64,000 bases of DNA from Novosphingobium sp. G106 (lineage in GTDB: Bacteria; Pseudomonadota; Alphaproteobacteria; Sphingomonadales; Sphingomonadaceae): positions 5,770,001-5,834,000 of the forward strand of contig NZ_JAHOOZ010000001.1 of assembly GCF_019075875.1 (NCBI RefSeq), read 5' to 3'. The notes under the pieces are model-generated. The model searched no databases. It was not told the DNA's origin and was given only the letters and a program-made list of their open reading frames with translations. Positions 35,133 to 44,856 of this stretch are shown here, piece after piece. The translations under genes were made by a program, and so were the position numbers. Each line of letters starts with the position of its first letter. The first letter of the stretch is position 1.

Positions 35133-35321
35133 GCCACAAACGCTGCGGAAGCCCGTTGACGGGAATTTCGCGGCTGGAGCCAACAGTTGATGTCGTGCTC
35201 ACCGAAATATCTTAGAATGATACCTAGGGACACCGGACAGACACTGACGCCAATCAGCTGGATCGCAGAATGTAGCCGTCGAGCCCGCGCAGACTGATTC
35301 TCGTGCGGGCAGAGGCCCAGC

Positions 35322-37343
35322 ATGACACCTACCAAACTTCTCGTAGGCCAAATTGTGGTTGTGTTTGCCATCGTGCTGACGGGCATATGGATCGCAACAC
35401 AATGGGTGGCCGCAGCGCTTGCCTACCAACCGGGGCTCGGCCGGCCTTGGATTTCGGTGTTTGGGCATCCCATCTATCACCCGTGGTCGCTATTCAGCTG
35501 GTGGTTTTCTTTCGACGCCTATGCGCCGGCGGTCTTCGACAAGGCCGGTGCGATAGCCGCCTTAAGCGGCATGATCGGATGCGGCGCGGCAATTTTCGGC
35601 TCGATCTGGCGGGCGCGTCAGCAGGGCAATCTCACCACCTACGGCTCGGCGCGATGGGCAAGTGATCGGGAAATCAATGCTGCCGGGCTATTTGTCGAAG
35701 GTGGTGTGTTTCTCGGCCGCCTGGGTCGGCACTATCTGCGCCATGACGGGCCCGAACACATCATGGCCTTCGCGCCGACCCGAAGCGGCAAAGGCGTTGG
35801 TCTGGTGGTCCCGACGCTGCTTGGCTGGTCGGGCTCGGCGGTCATCCATGATATAAAGGGCGAGAATTGGCAGCTGACAGCCGGTTGGCGCGCGCGTTTC
35901 TCTCATTGTCTGCTGTTCAATCCGACCGACGCGCAATCGGCGCGTTACAACCCGCTGTTCGAGGTTCGGCGCGGCGCGCACGAAGTCCGAGACGTCCAGA
36001 ACATCGCCGATATCCTGGTCGATCCCGAAGGTGCGCTCGAACGCCGCAGTCACTGGGAGAAAACCAGTCACTCGCTGCTCGTGGGTGCGATCCTGCACAT
36101 TCTTTACGCGGAGGAAGAAAAGACGCTCGCACGGGTAGCGACCTTTCTTTCCGACCCCGCCTGTCCGTTTGAAGCCACTTTGAAGCGGATGATGACCACC
36201 AATCACCTCGGAACTGTCGAGGCGCCCGTGGTCCATCCGGTCGTGGCATCGGCCGCGCGCGAAGTGCTAAATAAATCCCCAAACGAGCGGTCAGGCGTCC
36301 TTTCGACCGCCATGTCGTTCCTGGGTCTCTACCGTGATCCGACTGTGGCTAGAGTGACCTCGCGCTGTGATTGGCGCATTGCGGATCTAGTCGATGGCAA
36401 GGCACCAATCTCGCTTTATCTGGTCGTGCCGCCTTCGGATATTAGCCGCACCAAGCCGCTGATCCGCCTCGTCCTGAACCAGATTGGTCGTCGGCTGACC
36501 GAGCATTTGCATGCCCAAAACGGCGCAAACGGCGACCACCGCCACAAGCTGCTGATGATGCTCGACGAGTTTCCAGCGCTCGGGCGCTTGGACTTCTTCG
36601 AGACCAGCCTCGCCTTTCTAGCGGGTTACGGTGTGCGTGCCTTCCTCATCGCGCAAAGCCTCAACCAAATCGAGAAGGCTTACGGCGAGCACAACGCCAT
36701 CCTCGACAATTGCCATGTTCGAGTCGCCTTCGCGACGAACGATGAGCGCACCGCCAAGCGCATTTCCGATGCGCTCGGCACTGCTACCGAGCAACGGGCG
36801 ATGCGCAACTACGCCGGGCATCGGCTCGCGCCTTGGCTCGCCCATGTCATGGTCAGCCGGCAGGAGACGGCCCGCGCGCTGCTGACGCCCGGCGAAGTTA
36901 TGCAATTGCCTACTGGCGACGAGCTCGTCCTCGTCGCCGGCACACCGCCGATCCGGGCGCGGAAGCTGCGCTATTTCGAAGACGCCACATTTGCTGCGCG
37001 GATTCTGCCGCCGCCGCAGCTCGCAGCCGGCGACTATGCCGATCGGCCGCCCACGCGCAGCGATGACTGGGCTGGGAATGTGCGCGAGACAGATCCGCGC
37101 CTTGATACCGCCGGGAGCATTGTGGGCGATCCCATCGCGACCGGACGCGAGCAGGCCCATGAACCTGGCCAAGAAGTCGAACTTCCACTGGCAACAGAAC
37201 CAATCACGAACCAGCCGCTTGGATTTGATCCCGACGACGACGGGAATGTCGCCGCCGACCAGCGCGCGATGACTCAGGCCCAAACTGTCTACGCCGTTGA
37301 TGCCGGCAACGAACGGCCCGGCGACCTGCAGGTGGAGTTCTGA
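35322..37343 (+). CDS. traG: conjugal transfer coupling protein TraG (VirD4 family)
   Basis: This 673-residue type IV coupling ATPase links the relaxosome to the mating channel. It has two or three N-terminal membrane helices (about 7-30 and 75-95), Walker A in APTRSGKGVG (about 156) and Walker B in LLMMLDEFPALGR (about 415). The C-terminal tail is acidic and Pro/Gln-rich. It heads the tra/trb operon. A relaxase gene would be expected upstream in related elements; only 190 bases of non-coding DNA separate it from the DUF4239 gene. Confidence 0.93.
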   Translation: MTPTKLLVGQIVVVFAIVLTGIWIATQWVAAALAYQPGLGRPWISVFGHPIYHPWSLFSWWFSFDAYAPAVFDKAGAIAALSGMIGCGAAIFGSIWRARQQGNLTTYGSARWASDREINAAGLFVEGGVFLGRLGRHYLRHDGPEHIMAFAPTRSGKGVGLVVPTLLGWSGSAVIHDIKGENWQLTAGWRARFSHCLLFNPTDAQSARYNPLFEVRRGAHEVRDVQNIADILVDPEGALERRSHWEKTSHSLLVGAILHILYAEEEKTLARVATFLSDPACPFEATLKRMMTTNHLGTVEAPVVHPVVASAAREVLNKSPNERSGVLSTAMSFLGLYRDPTVARVTSRCDWRIADLVDGKAPISLYLVVPPSDISRTKPLIRLVLNQIGRRLTEHLHAQNGANGDHRHKLLMMLDEFPALGRLDFFETSLAFLAGYGVRAFLIAQSLNQIEKAYGEHNAILDNCHVRVAFATNDERTAKRISDALGTATEQRAMRNYAGHRLAPWLAHVMVSRQETARALLTPGEVMQLPTGDELVLVAGTPPIRARKLRYFEDATFAARILPPPQLAAGDYADRPPTRSDDWAGNVRETDPRLDTAGSIVGDPIATGREQAHEPGQEVELPLATEPITNQPLGFDPDDDGNVAADQRAMTQAQTVYAVDAGNERPGDLQVEF

Positions 37344-37345
37344 TC

Positions 37346-37762
37346 ATGACCCAGCAAGTTCGCTATCAGCTTTTCCTGCCCAAGCCCCTCAGCGACCGTT
37401 TCGAAGCGCTCGCCGCCAGGCCCGGAACTTCAAAATCCGCCATCCTCGTCGATGCGGTAACCGCCTGGCTCAACCGCCGCGGCACTTCGGAGCTGGAAGA
37501 CAGGTTTGGCATCCGTCTCGATCGCATGACGGCTGGCATCGGCAGGATCGAGCGCGACAACCATATCCAGATCGAGACGGAGGCGCTCCTCGTCCGCTAT
37601 GTACTCGCGGTCCTGCCGCCGCTCGCCGAAAACGATCAGGCAGGCCGCGCCCTGGCTGCCAAGCGCTTCGAGGCCTTCATCGCGCAGGTTGGAAAGCAGA
37701 TCGCGGCCGGCCGCCGGACGTTTCCCGTCGGTCTTGGCCAGACCGCGGACAACGACCAGTGA
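37346..37762 (+). CDS. CopG-like ribbon-helix-helix protein of the trb operon
   Basis: This 138-residue protein has an N-terminal ribbon-helix-helix segment (VRYQLFLPKPLSDRFEALAARPGTSKSAILVDAV) and a helical C-terminal half. Genes of this type regularly sit between traG and trbB in such elements and are probably operon regulators or relaxosome accessory proteins. It begins three bases after the traG stop, and its own stop overlaps the trbB start (GTGA). Confidence 0.85.
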   Translation: MTQQVRYQLFLPKPLSDRFEALAARPGTSKSAILVDAVTAWLNRRGTSELEDRFGIRLDRMTAGIGRIERDNHIQIETEALLVRYVLAVLPPLAENDQAGRALAAKRFEAFIAQVGKQIAAGRRTFPVGLGQTADNDQ

Positions 37763-38745
37763 CCGGTGTTTCCGCAGACCGCCGGCGTGCCATGCTGCGC
37801 ACGGCGATGGGCCCGGCGATTGCCGAGGCCATGGCCGACCCGCGGGTTATCGAAATCATGGTCAATCCGGACGGCGCGTTGCGGCTCGACCGGTTGGGGG
37901 AGGGCCGAACCGACACCGAAATCCGCCTGGATGCCGCCCAGGTGGAACGGATAATCCGTCTCGTCGCTTCGCACGCGCGTGCCGAAGTGCACGGCGATGC
38001 GCCCATCGTCTCGGCGGAATTGCCGCCGCACATCGAAGGCCGCGCGGGCGAGCGGTTCGAAGGCGTGCTCCCGCCCGTATCGACCGGTCCCTGCTTCTCG
38101 ATCCGCAAGCCGGCCGAGCGGCTCTATAGCCTCGACGACTACGTGACCGACGGCATCATGAGCCAGGCGGCGGCCGACCGGCTGAAGGCCTGTGTCACAC
38201 AGCGCTATAACATCCTCGTCGCCGGCGGGACGAGCTCGGGCAAGACCACGCTGGCCAATGCCTTGCTCGCGGAAATGGGCTGGGTCGATGAGCGCGTGAT
38301 CCTGATCGAGGACACGCGCGAGTTGCAGAGCCCGGCGCCCGATACGGTGGCCCTGCGCACGCGGCCTGGCATAGTGACCATGGCCGATCTCGTCCGCTCG
38401 ACGCTGCGGCTGCGTCCCGACCGCATCATTGTCGGTGAGGTTCGCGGGCCCGAAGCGCTGGATATGCTCAAGGCCTGGAACACCGGGCATCCCGGGGGCA
38501 TCGCGACGGTCCATGCCAATGGCGCCCAGGCCGCGCTCTATCGGATCGAGAACCTGGTCCAAGAGGCTGTGGTCACCGTGCCACGTCAGCTGATCGCCGA
38601 AGCCATCGACATCGTCATCTTCATTTCTGGCCGCGGTCTCCAGCGCCGGATCACCAGCATCGCGCGCGTCGCCGGGATCGATCCCGACACAGGCAGCTAC
38701 GCGCTCGCCGACCTTCTCAGCCTGCAAATCCACGAAGGAGAATGA
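37759..38745 (+). CDS. trbB: conjugal transfer ATPase TrbB (VirB11 family)
   Basis: This 328-residue hexameric secretion ATPase has Walker A GGTSSGKTTLANALL (about 155), an Asp box (ILIEDTRELQ), Walker B (DRIIVGEVRGPEALDMLKAW) and the His box (GHPGGIATVHANG). GTG 37759 overlaps the copG stop by four bases. It powers pilus assembly and substrate transfer from the cytoplasmic face. Confidence 0.93.
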   Translation: MTGVSADRRRAMLRTAMGPAIAEAMADPRVIEIMVNPDGALRLDRLGEGRTDTEIRLDAAQVERIIRLVASHARAEVHGDAPIVSAELPPHIEGRAGERFEGVLPPVSTGPCFSIRKPAERLYSLDDYVTDGIMSQAAADRLKACVTQRYNILVAGGTSSGKTTLANALLAEMGWVDERVILIEDTRELQSPAPDTVALRTRPGIVTMADLVRSTLRLRPDRIIVGEVRGPEALDMLKAWNTGHPGGIATVHANGAQAALYRIENLVQEAVVTVPRQLIAEAIDIVIFISGRGLQRRITSIARVAGIDPDTGSYALADLLSLQIHEGE

Positions 38746-38747
38746 CC

Positions 38748-39098
38748 ATGTCGCTTGCTTATCCGCGCTGCGCAAAGATGTCGGCACGTCGCGTGCTGCT
38801 CCTTGTCGGCGCTGCTGCCGGCCTCAGCCTCGCGCTCGCCACCCAGGCCCAGGCCGCGGGTTCCGGAATGCCATGGGAGCAGCCGCTCCAGCAGGTCCTG
38901 GAATCTGTGCAGGGTCCGGTCGCCAAGATCGTCGCAGTGATCGTCATCATCGTCACCGGCCTGACCCTGGCATTCGGCGAGAGTGCCGGCGGCTTCAGGC
39001 GGCTCATCCAAATCGTCTTCGGCCTCTCGATCGCCTTTGCCGCATCGAGCTTCTTCCTAAGCTTCTTCAGCTTCGGCGGTGGGGCGCTGATCGCATGA
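38748..39098 (+). CDS. trbC: TrbC pilin-like protein
   Basis: This 116-residue protein has a long signal (to about residue 37, ending QAQAA) and two hydrophobic segments in the mature part (VAKIVAVIVIIVTGLTLAF; FGLSIAFAASSFFLSFF), the VirB2/TrbC pilin layout. AAGGAG is well spaced for ATG 38748; an ATG at 38742 is too close to it. The stop overlaps trbD by four bases. Confidence 0.9.
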   Translation: MSLAYPRCAKMSARRVLLLVGAAAGLSLALATQAQAAGSGMPWEQPLQQVLESVQGPVAKIVAVIVIIVTGLTLAFGESAGGFRRLIQIVFGLSIAFAASSFFLSFFSFGGGALIA

Positions 39099-39382
39099 CC
39101 GGGGCAAGTGCCCGGTACAGCGCCCGGCGCATCGAAGGCTTCGAAGTGCCGATCCATGGCAGCCTCGGCTCGCCGATCCTGCTTGGCGGCGCACCACGTG
39201 GCCTTGCGATCGTCAACGGGACGGTCGCGGCCGCGGTCGGCCTCGGGCTTCAACAATGGCTGGCGGGCCTGCTGATCTGGGGGGCCGGCCACACCATCGC
39301 CGTCTTCGCGGCACGCCGCGATCCGGATTTCGCGCCCGTCGCGCTCCGCCACCTTCGCCAGAAAGGATACTTCGCGTGCTAA
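39095..39382 (+). CDS. trbD: TrbD (VirB3 family) mating-channel protein
   Basis: This 95-residue protein has a short N-terminal domain (GFEVPIHGSLGSPILLGGAPR) and two close membrane helices (about 38-72), typical of VirB3/TrbD. It overlaps trbC and trbE. Confidence 0.9.
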   Translation: MTGASARYSARRIEGFEVPIHGSLGSPILLGGAPRGLAIVNGTVAAAVGLGLQQWLAGLLIWGAGHTIAVFAARRDPDFAPVALRHLRQKGYFAC

Positions 39383-41806
39383 GCCTTGCTGAATATCGCA
39401 AATCCGCCGATCGGCTTGCCGATCATCTGCCGTGGGCAGCGCTTGTCGCGCCGGGTGTCGTTCTCAACAAGGACGGCAGCTTCCAGCGAACCTTGCGATT
39501 TCGCGGTCCCGACCTGGAGTCGGCAACCGACGCTGAGCTCGTTTCGGTCTGTGCGCGTGCCAACAATGTCCTCAAGCGCTTCGGTACCGGTTGGGCGATG
39601 TTCGTCGAGGCTGAACGCCGCGAGGCAGCCGCTTACCCGGACACTGCCTTTCCCGACGCCGGTTCGTGGATCATCGAGCAGGAGCGCCGAGCCCGCTTCC
39701 TGTCGGAAGGCGAGCACTACGAAAGCCACTATCATCTGACACTGACCTGGCTACCGGCGCCCGACAGCGCCGAAGCTGCCGGACGTTCGCTGGTCGAGCG
39801 GCCCGAGGCAGCTCAGGAGCGCGACTGGCGTGCCGCGCTTGCCGGGTTCATCGCCGAGACGACCCGGGCGCTCGATCTCTTTGCCGGCTTCATGCCAGCG
39901 GTTCGCGCGCTCGATGACGGCGAGACGCTGACATACCTTCACGGGACGATATCTGCGCGGCGCATGTCCGTGGCCGTGCCCGAAACGCCGATCTACCTCG
40001 ACGGTCTTCTTGCCGACACGCCGCTGATTGGCGGGCTCGAGCCCAAACTCGGCGACGAGCATATCCGTACGCTGACCGTCCTTGGATTTCCGAGCATGAG
40101 CTGGCCCGGGATCCTCGACGCGCTCAACCATCAGGATTTCGCGTACCGCTGGGTCACCCGCTTCGTCGCGCTCGACAAGAGTGACGCCACCAAGGCGCTG
40201 ATCAAGCTGCGGCGCCAATGGTTCAACAAGAGGAAGTCGATCACCGCCCTGCTGCGCGAGGTGATGTACAATCAGCCGGCGCAGCTTCTTGATACCGATG
40301 CCGACAACAAGGTCGTCGATGCCGATCTCGCGCTGCAAGCACTCGGCGGCGATCACGTCGCCTTTGGTTACCTTACGACGACGATCACCGTCAGCGACAT
40401 CGTCCGGAGCCGCGTCGAGGAGAAGGTCCGGCAGGTCGAGCGGATAGTGGGCGGCCTTGGCTTCACCACGATCCGCGAGGGCGTAAATGCCGTCGAGGCA
40501 TGGCTTTCGTCGTTGCCGGGCCAGGTCTACGCCAACGTTCGCCAGCCGCTGGTCCATACGCTGAACCTCGCGCACCTGATGCCGCTGTCGTCGGTGTGGG
40601 CGGGACCTACCCGCAACGCGCATCTAGATGGTCCCCCGCTGCTTTATGCCAGCACCGCCGGTTCGACGCCGTTCCGGCTTTCGACCCACGTTGGCGATGT
40701 CGGTCACATGCTGGTGGTCGGACCCACCGGTGCGGGGAAGTCGGTTCTCCTGGCGTTGATCGCGCTGCAGTTCCGCCGCTATGCTGGCTCACAGGTCTAC
40801 ATCTTCGACAAGGGCTTTTCCGCCCGTGCGGCCGTGCTGGCAATGGGCGGGGCTCACCACGCGCTCGGACTTGCCGCCGATAGCGGCGACACTTTGGCCT
40901 TTCAGCCGCTACGCCGCATCGACGAGGCCATCGAGCGTAGTTGGGCCGCCGAATGGATTTCGGCGCTGCTTGCCCACGAAAAGGTCTTGGTCACGCCCGA
41001 GGTGAAGGACGCGGTTTGGTCGGCGCTGAGTAGCCTGGCCTCGGCGCCGATCGAAGAGCGCACGCTGACCGGCCTTACTCTATTGCTCCAGTCCAACGCG
41101 CTGCGCCTAGCGCTCGGCGCCTATACGCTCGACGGGCCCTATGGCCGGCTACTCGATGCCGCCGAGCAGAATCTCGCTTTCGCCGATGTCCAGTGCTTCG
41201 AGACCGAAGCGCTGATGGGCAGGGGGCGTCGTCGCACCCGTGCTGACCTACCTGTTTCACCGGCTCGAAGAGCGGTTCGACGGGCGGCCAACCTTGCTAG
41301 TGCTCGATGAGGCCTGGATCTTCCTCGACCATCCGCTGTTCGCTGCGCGCATCCGCGAATGGCTCAAAGTGCTGCGCAAGAAGAACGTCGCGGTACTGTT
41401 CGCCACCCAGAGCCTCGCCGACATCGCCTCGAGCAGCATAGCGCCCGCTATCATCGAGAGTTGCCCGCAGCGCATTCTGTTGCCGAACGACCGCGCGATC
41501 GAACCGCAAAGCCGCGAGACCTATGCCCGGTTCGGCCTCAACGATCGGCAGATCGAGCTGGTCAGCCGGGCGACGCCCAAGCGGCAATATTATCTCCAGT
41601 CGGCGCGCGGAAACCGGTTGTTCGAGCTTGAGCTCGGCCCCGCCGCGCTGGCGCTGTGCGGCGCCTCGGACCCAGCCACGCAAGCCCGCATCGACGCGCT
41701 GCTCGCCGAGCATGGAGCGGGCGATTTTGCAGCCCGCTTCCTGAAATCCGCTGGCCTTGGGTGGCCCGCGAACCCGCCCATCGACTTTCCCGTCCCGCTC
41801 TTTTGA
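39376..41806 (+). pseudogene. trbE: TrbE (VirB4 family) conjugal ATPase, frameshifted by one extra G
   Basis: From GTG 39376 the frame encodes the VirB4 N-terminal domain and Walker A (GPTGAGKSVLLALI, about 449). It breaks at the G5 run 41222-41226 and stops at 41310. The second frame continues with LTYLFHRLEERFDG, Walker B (TLLVLDEAW) and the end FPVPLF at 41806. With four Gs the junction reads ALMGRGVVAPVLTYLF, as in intact TrbE, giving 809 residues. If the base is real, this essential ATPase lacks its Walker B and the mating channel would not work. Confidence 0.87.
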
Positions 41807-41843
41807 CCGTGTCCCCGCCCATTGCTCACGAAGGAGACCTACG

Positions 41844-42743
41844 ATGCCTGCCCGCTACCCGTTTCGCCGAAATGTCACCGCCGCACTGCTTTCGATCGCC
41901 TGCACCGGTGCGCTTGGAATTGGGCTCGCCGTGTCGTCAGAACCCGCCCATGCCCAGCTCAGTGTGTTCGATCCGACCAATTACAGCCAGAACCTGTTGA
42001 CCGCTGCCCGTACCCTCACGCAGATCAACAACCAGATTCAATCTCTCCAGAACGAAGCGGCCTCGCTGATCAATCAGGCGAAGAACCTGACGCGGATAGA
42101 TTTCCCCGAATTGCAGGCGCTCACGCAAACCATGCAGCAAATCGACCGGCTGATGGGGCAGGCCTCGGGCATTCGCTTCCAGGTCTCGGGCCTCGATCAG
42201 CAGTTCAGGCAGCTGTTTCCGCAGAACTTCGGTCAAGCGCTCAAAACTAACGACCAGATAGCCGCTGCTCGTACGCGCCTGGACACCGCCATGTCGGCCT
42301 ATCAGCAAACGATGAGCGTGCAGGCTCAGGTCGTCGAGAATGTCGCTGCCGATGCGCAAACGCTGTCGTCGCTCGTGGCAAAAAGCCAGGGCGCTGAAGG
42401 GGCGCTGCAGGTGGGGCAGGCGACCAACCAGCTGCTCGCGCTGACCGCCAAGCAGCAATTCCAGCTGCAGAACATGATGGCCGCGCAATTCCGCGCCGAG
42501 ACGATCGAACGGGCGCGCCGCGCTCAGGGCGAGATCGACGCGGCAGCCGCCACTAAGCGCTTTCTCGGTTCCGGCACTGCCTACACCCGATTGCCCCCCC
42601 GGTCAGTAGGCTGCCGGACTGGACGGAGGCGGCCCGCGCATGTGCCGTCGCCTGTCCGCCGCGGGACGAGGCGTTCCTCTCAAACCTCGCCCCGCGGCCT
42701 TTTCCTTCGCTCGCATGACTTCGCACGAGGAACCGCCACGTGA
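41844..42743 (+). CDS. trbJ: TrbJ (VirB5-like) mating-pair protein, C-terminus probably frameshifted
   Basis: This exported helical protein has a signal peptide (about 1-37, ending PAHAQ), then LSVFDPTNYSQNLLTAARTLTQINNQIQ and long Gln-rich helices, as in TrbJ. ATG 41844 follows AAGGAG. As written it has 299 residues and its last 50 look non-coding (Arg/Pro-rich). Dropping one C from the C7 run at 42594-42600 gives a stop at 42607-42609 and a normal length of 254 residues. The stop as written overlaps the trbL start. Confidence 0.88.
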   Translation: MPARYPFRRNVTAALLSIACTGALGIGLAVSSEPAHAQLSVFDPTNYSQNLLTAARTLTQINNQIQSLQNEAASLINQAKNLTRIDFPELQALTQTMQQIDRLMGQASGIRFQVSGLDQQFRQLFPQNFGQALKTNDQIAAARTRLDTAMSAYQQTMSVQAQVVENVAADAQTLSSLVAKSQGAEGALQVGQATNQLLALTAKQQFQLQNMMAAQFRAETIERARRAQGEIDAAAATKRFLGSGTAYTRLPPRSVGCRTGRRRPAHVPSPVRRGTRRSSQTSPRGLFLRSHDFARGTAT

Positions 42744-44056
42744 ACGATCTCAACGTCATCGACCGCTTCTTGCAGGCCTTCATCCGCTACATCGACAGCG
42801 GGTTCGGGCTGCTCGGCGGCGATGTCCATTTCCTGACCGCGACGCTGATCGGCATCGACATCACGCTCGCCGGTCTGTTTTGGGCTCTGGGCGGCGAAGA
42901 CAATGTCATCGGCCGGTTCGTCAAAAAGATCCTCTACGTTGGCGCCTTCGCATTCATCCTGGGCAGCTTCCCGCTGCTGGCGAACATCATCTTCCGCTCC
43001 TTCGCGCAGGCGGGGCTCACCGCTGGCGGGGGCACTTTGTCGGCAGACGATCTGATGAGACCGGGCAATGTCGCCAACACAGGGTTCTCAGCCGCCTGGC
43101 CGCTGCTCGATCAGGCCTCGCAGCTGGTCGGGTTCACGACCTTCTTCGACAATTTCCTAACGATCATCATACTGCTGTTCGCCTGGGCAACCGTCATCGT
43201 CACCTTCTTCATCCTCGCGGTGCAGATGTTCGTGACGATCATCGAGTTCAAACTGACGAGCCTCGCCGGCTTCATCCTCGTGCCGTTTGCCCTGTGGAAC
43301 CGGACGAGCTTCCTCGCCGAACGCGTCCTCGGCAACGTCGTCTCCTCGGGCATCAAGGTCATGGTGCTCGCGGTGATCGTCGGTATCGGTTCGAACTTTT
43401 TCAGCGAGTTCACCGGGGCGATCCAGGGACAGAATCCCGACATTGGCCAAGCGATGAGCCTGGCGCTCGCCAGCCTCACGATATTCGGGCTCGGCATTTT
43501 CGGCCCAGGCATCGCTTCGGGTCTGGTCGCGGGGGCTCCGCAGCTCGGCGCCGGCGCGGCGCTCGGAACGACAGCCGGCGCTGCAGGTGTCACCATGCTG
43601 GCCGGAGGCGCGACAATGGGCGCTGCTCGCGCTATCGGCGGATCCGCGCTTGGCGCCGTTCGCGCTGGGACAGCGATGGGCTCCGCCGCATCGACAGCCT
43701 ACGGTCTGGGTAAGGAAACCGCCGCCGCGCCATCGATGGCGGCAGGCCTTGGCGGGGTGGCGCGCGCTGCCGGAAACGCTGCCCGCGACCGGGCGTCGAG
43801 TGCGCTGGGTCTTGGCGAAGCGGCGGCGCAAGGCCGCGACGCAGCCTGGAACGCGCTCAATCGCTCCGGCGGTCAATCTGATGGCGGGCGCTCGTCGGTC
43901 GCAAGTGATTCCGCTGACAATACGCCGGCCTGGGCTCGCGACATGCGCGCCCAGCAGACCGGCCGCCATCACCGCCAAGTCGCGCTTCATGCTGTCCAGC
44001 AGGGCGATCGTGGCGGGGCTTCGGCAACCCCTGACATCAAGGAAAGGGATGACTGA
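42740..44056 (+). CDS. trbL: TrbL (VirB6 family) membrane channel protein
   Basis: This 438-residue polytopic protein has six or more helices between about 20 and 265, with the central EFKLTSLAGFILVPFALWNRTSFLAERVLG motif of TrbL. A Gly/Ala-rich region follows and then a hydrophilic tail with HHRQVALHAVQQGDRGG, as in TrbL of IncP-type systems. GTG 42740 is the start. It forms part of the inner-membrane translocation pore. Confidence 0.92.
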   Translation: MNDLNVIDRFLQAFIRYIDSGFGLLGGDVHFLTATLIGIDITLAGLFWALGGEDNVIGRFVKKILYVGAFAFILGSFPLLANIIFRSFAQAGLTAGGGTLSADDLMRPGNVANTGFSAAWPLLDQASQLVGFTTFFDNFLTIIILLFAWATVIVTFFILAVQMFVTIIEFKLTSLAGFILVPFALWNRTSFLAERVLGNVVSSGIKVMVLAVIVGIGSNFFSEFTGAIQGQNPDIGQAMSLALASLTIFGLGIFGPGIASGLVAGAPQLGAGAALGTTAGAAGVTMLAGGATMGAARAIGGSALGAVRAGTAMGSAASTAYGLGKETAAAPSMAAGLGGVARAAGNAARDRASSALGLGEAAAQGRDAAWNALNRSGGQSDGGRSSVASDSADNTPAWARDMRAQQTGRHHRQVALHAVQQGDRGGASATPDIKERDD

Positions 44057-44856
44057 TGATCTTCAAACGCGCCGTCCAGCGCTATGGACGCACACCCGAA
44101 CCCGAGACACCTTACCAGCGTGCTGGACAACTCTGGGACGAGCGGATCGGCTCCGCCCGCGTTCAAGCCCGCAACTGGCGTCTGATGGCCTTCGGCAGCT
44201 TGACGCTCGCCGCCGGTCTGTCGGCAGCACTTGTCTGGCAATCAATGCAAAGCCGGGTCACGCCCTACGTTGTCGAAATCGACAGGCTCGGGGAAACCCG
44301 CGCGATCGCGCCGGCTGAGGCGAGCTATCGCCCGACCGACCCGCAGGTAGCCTGGCATCTCGCGCGGTTCATCACCAGCATCCGTTCGCGTTCGCTGGAT
44401 CCGGTCCTTATGCGGCGGGACTGGCTCGGCGCATACGACTTCACCACCAAACGCGGCAGCCAGTTCCTCGGCGACTACGCGCGGACGGCAGATCCCTTCG
44501 CCCAGGTCGGCGAACTGACCGTATCGGTCCAGGTGACGAGCGTCGTGCGTGCGTCCGACAGGTCGTTCCAGGTCAAATGGACCGAGACGGCCTTCGAGCG
44601 GGGTGCGCTTGCCGGCTCGTCGCGTTGGACCGCGATCCTGACCACTGTGTCGAAGCCGCCGACCGACGCCGAGACGCTGCGCAAGAATCCGCTCGGCATC
44701 TATGTCGACGCGATCGACTGGAGCCGCGAACTCGACCCGCCAGCGGAGCACGTCGCCGACCCTGATCGAGCCGCATCCAACAGACCAGCCTTGCCTCTCA
44801 ATCAGCCGGTGGGATCGCCGCTCGATCCGCCATCGACGCAGGAGAACCGCCCATGA
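44056..44856 (+). CDS. trbF: TrbF (VirB8 family) mating-channel protein
   Basis: This 266-residue protein has a short cytoplasmic N-terminus, one membrane helix (about 46-64) and a periplasmic VirB8 domain (RVTPYVVEIDRLGE ... FQVKWTETAFERGA ... NPLGIYVDAIDWSREL). It lies in the inner membrane and bridges the channel. The Pro-rich tail after about 230 overlaps trbG by four bases. Confidence 0.92.
   Translation: MIFKRAVQRYGRTPEPETPYQRAGQLWDERIGSARVQARNWRLMAFGSLTLAAGLSAALVWQSMQSRVTPYVVEIDRLGETRAIAPAEASYRPTDPQVAWHLARFITSIRSRSLDPVLMRRDWLGAYDFTTKRGSQFLGDYARTADPFAQVGELTVSVQVTSVVRASDRSFQVKWTETAFERGALAGSSRWTAILTTVSKPPTDAETLRKNPLGIYVDAIDWSRELDPPAEHVADPDRAASNRPALPLNQPVGSPLDPPSTQENRP

Noticed and set aside
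39751..40623. Minus-strand frame opposite trbE
   Set aside because: It is antisense to conserved VirB4 sequence with no family match.
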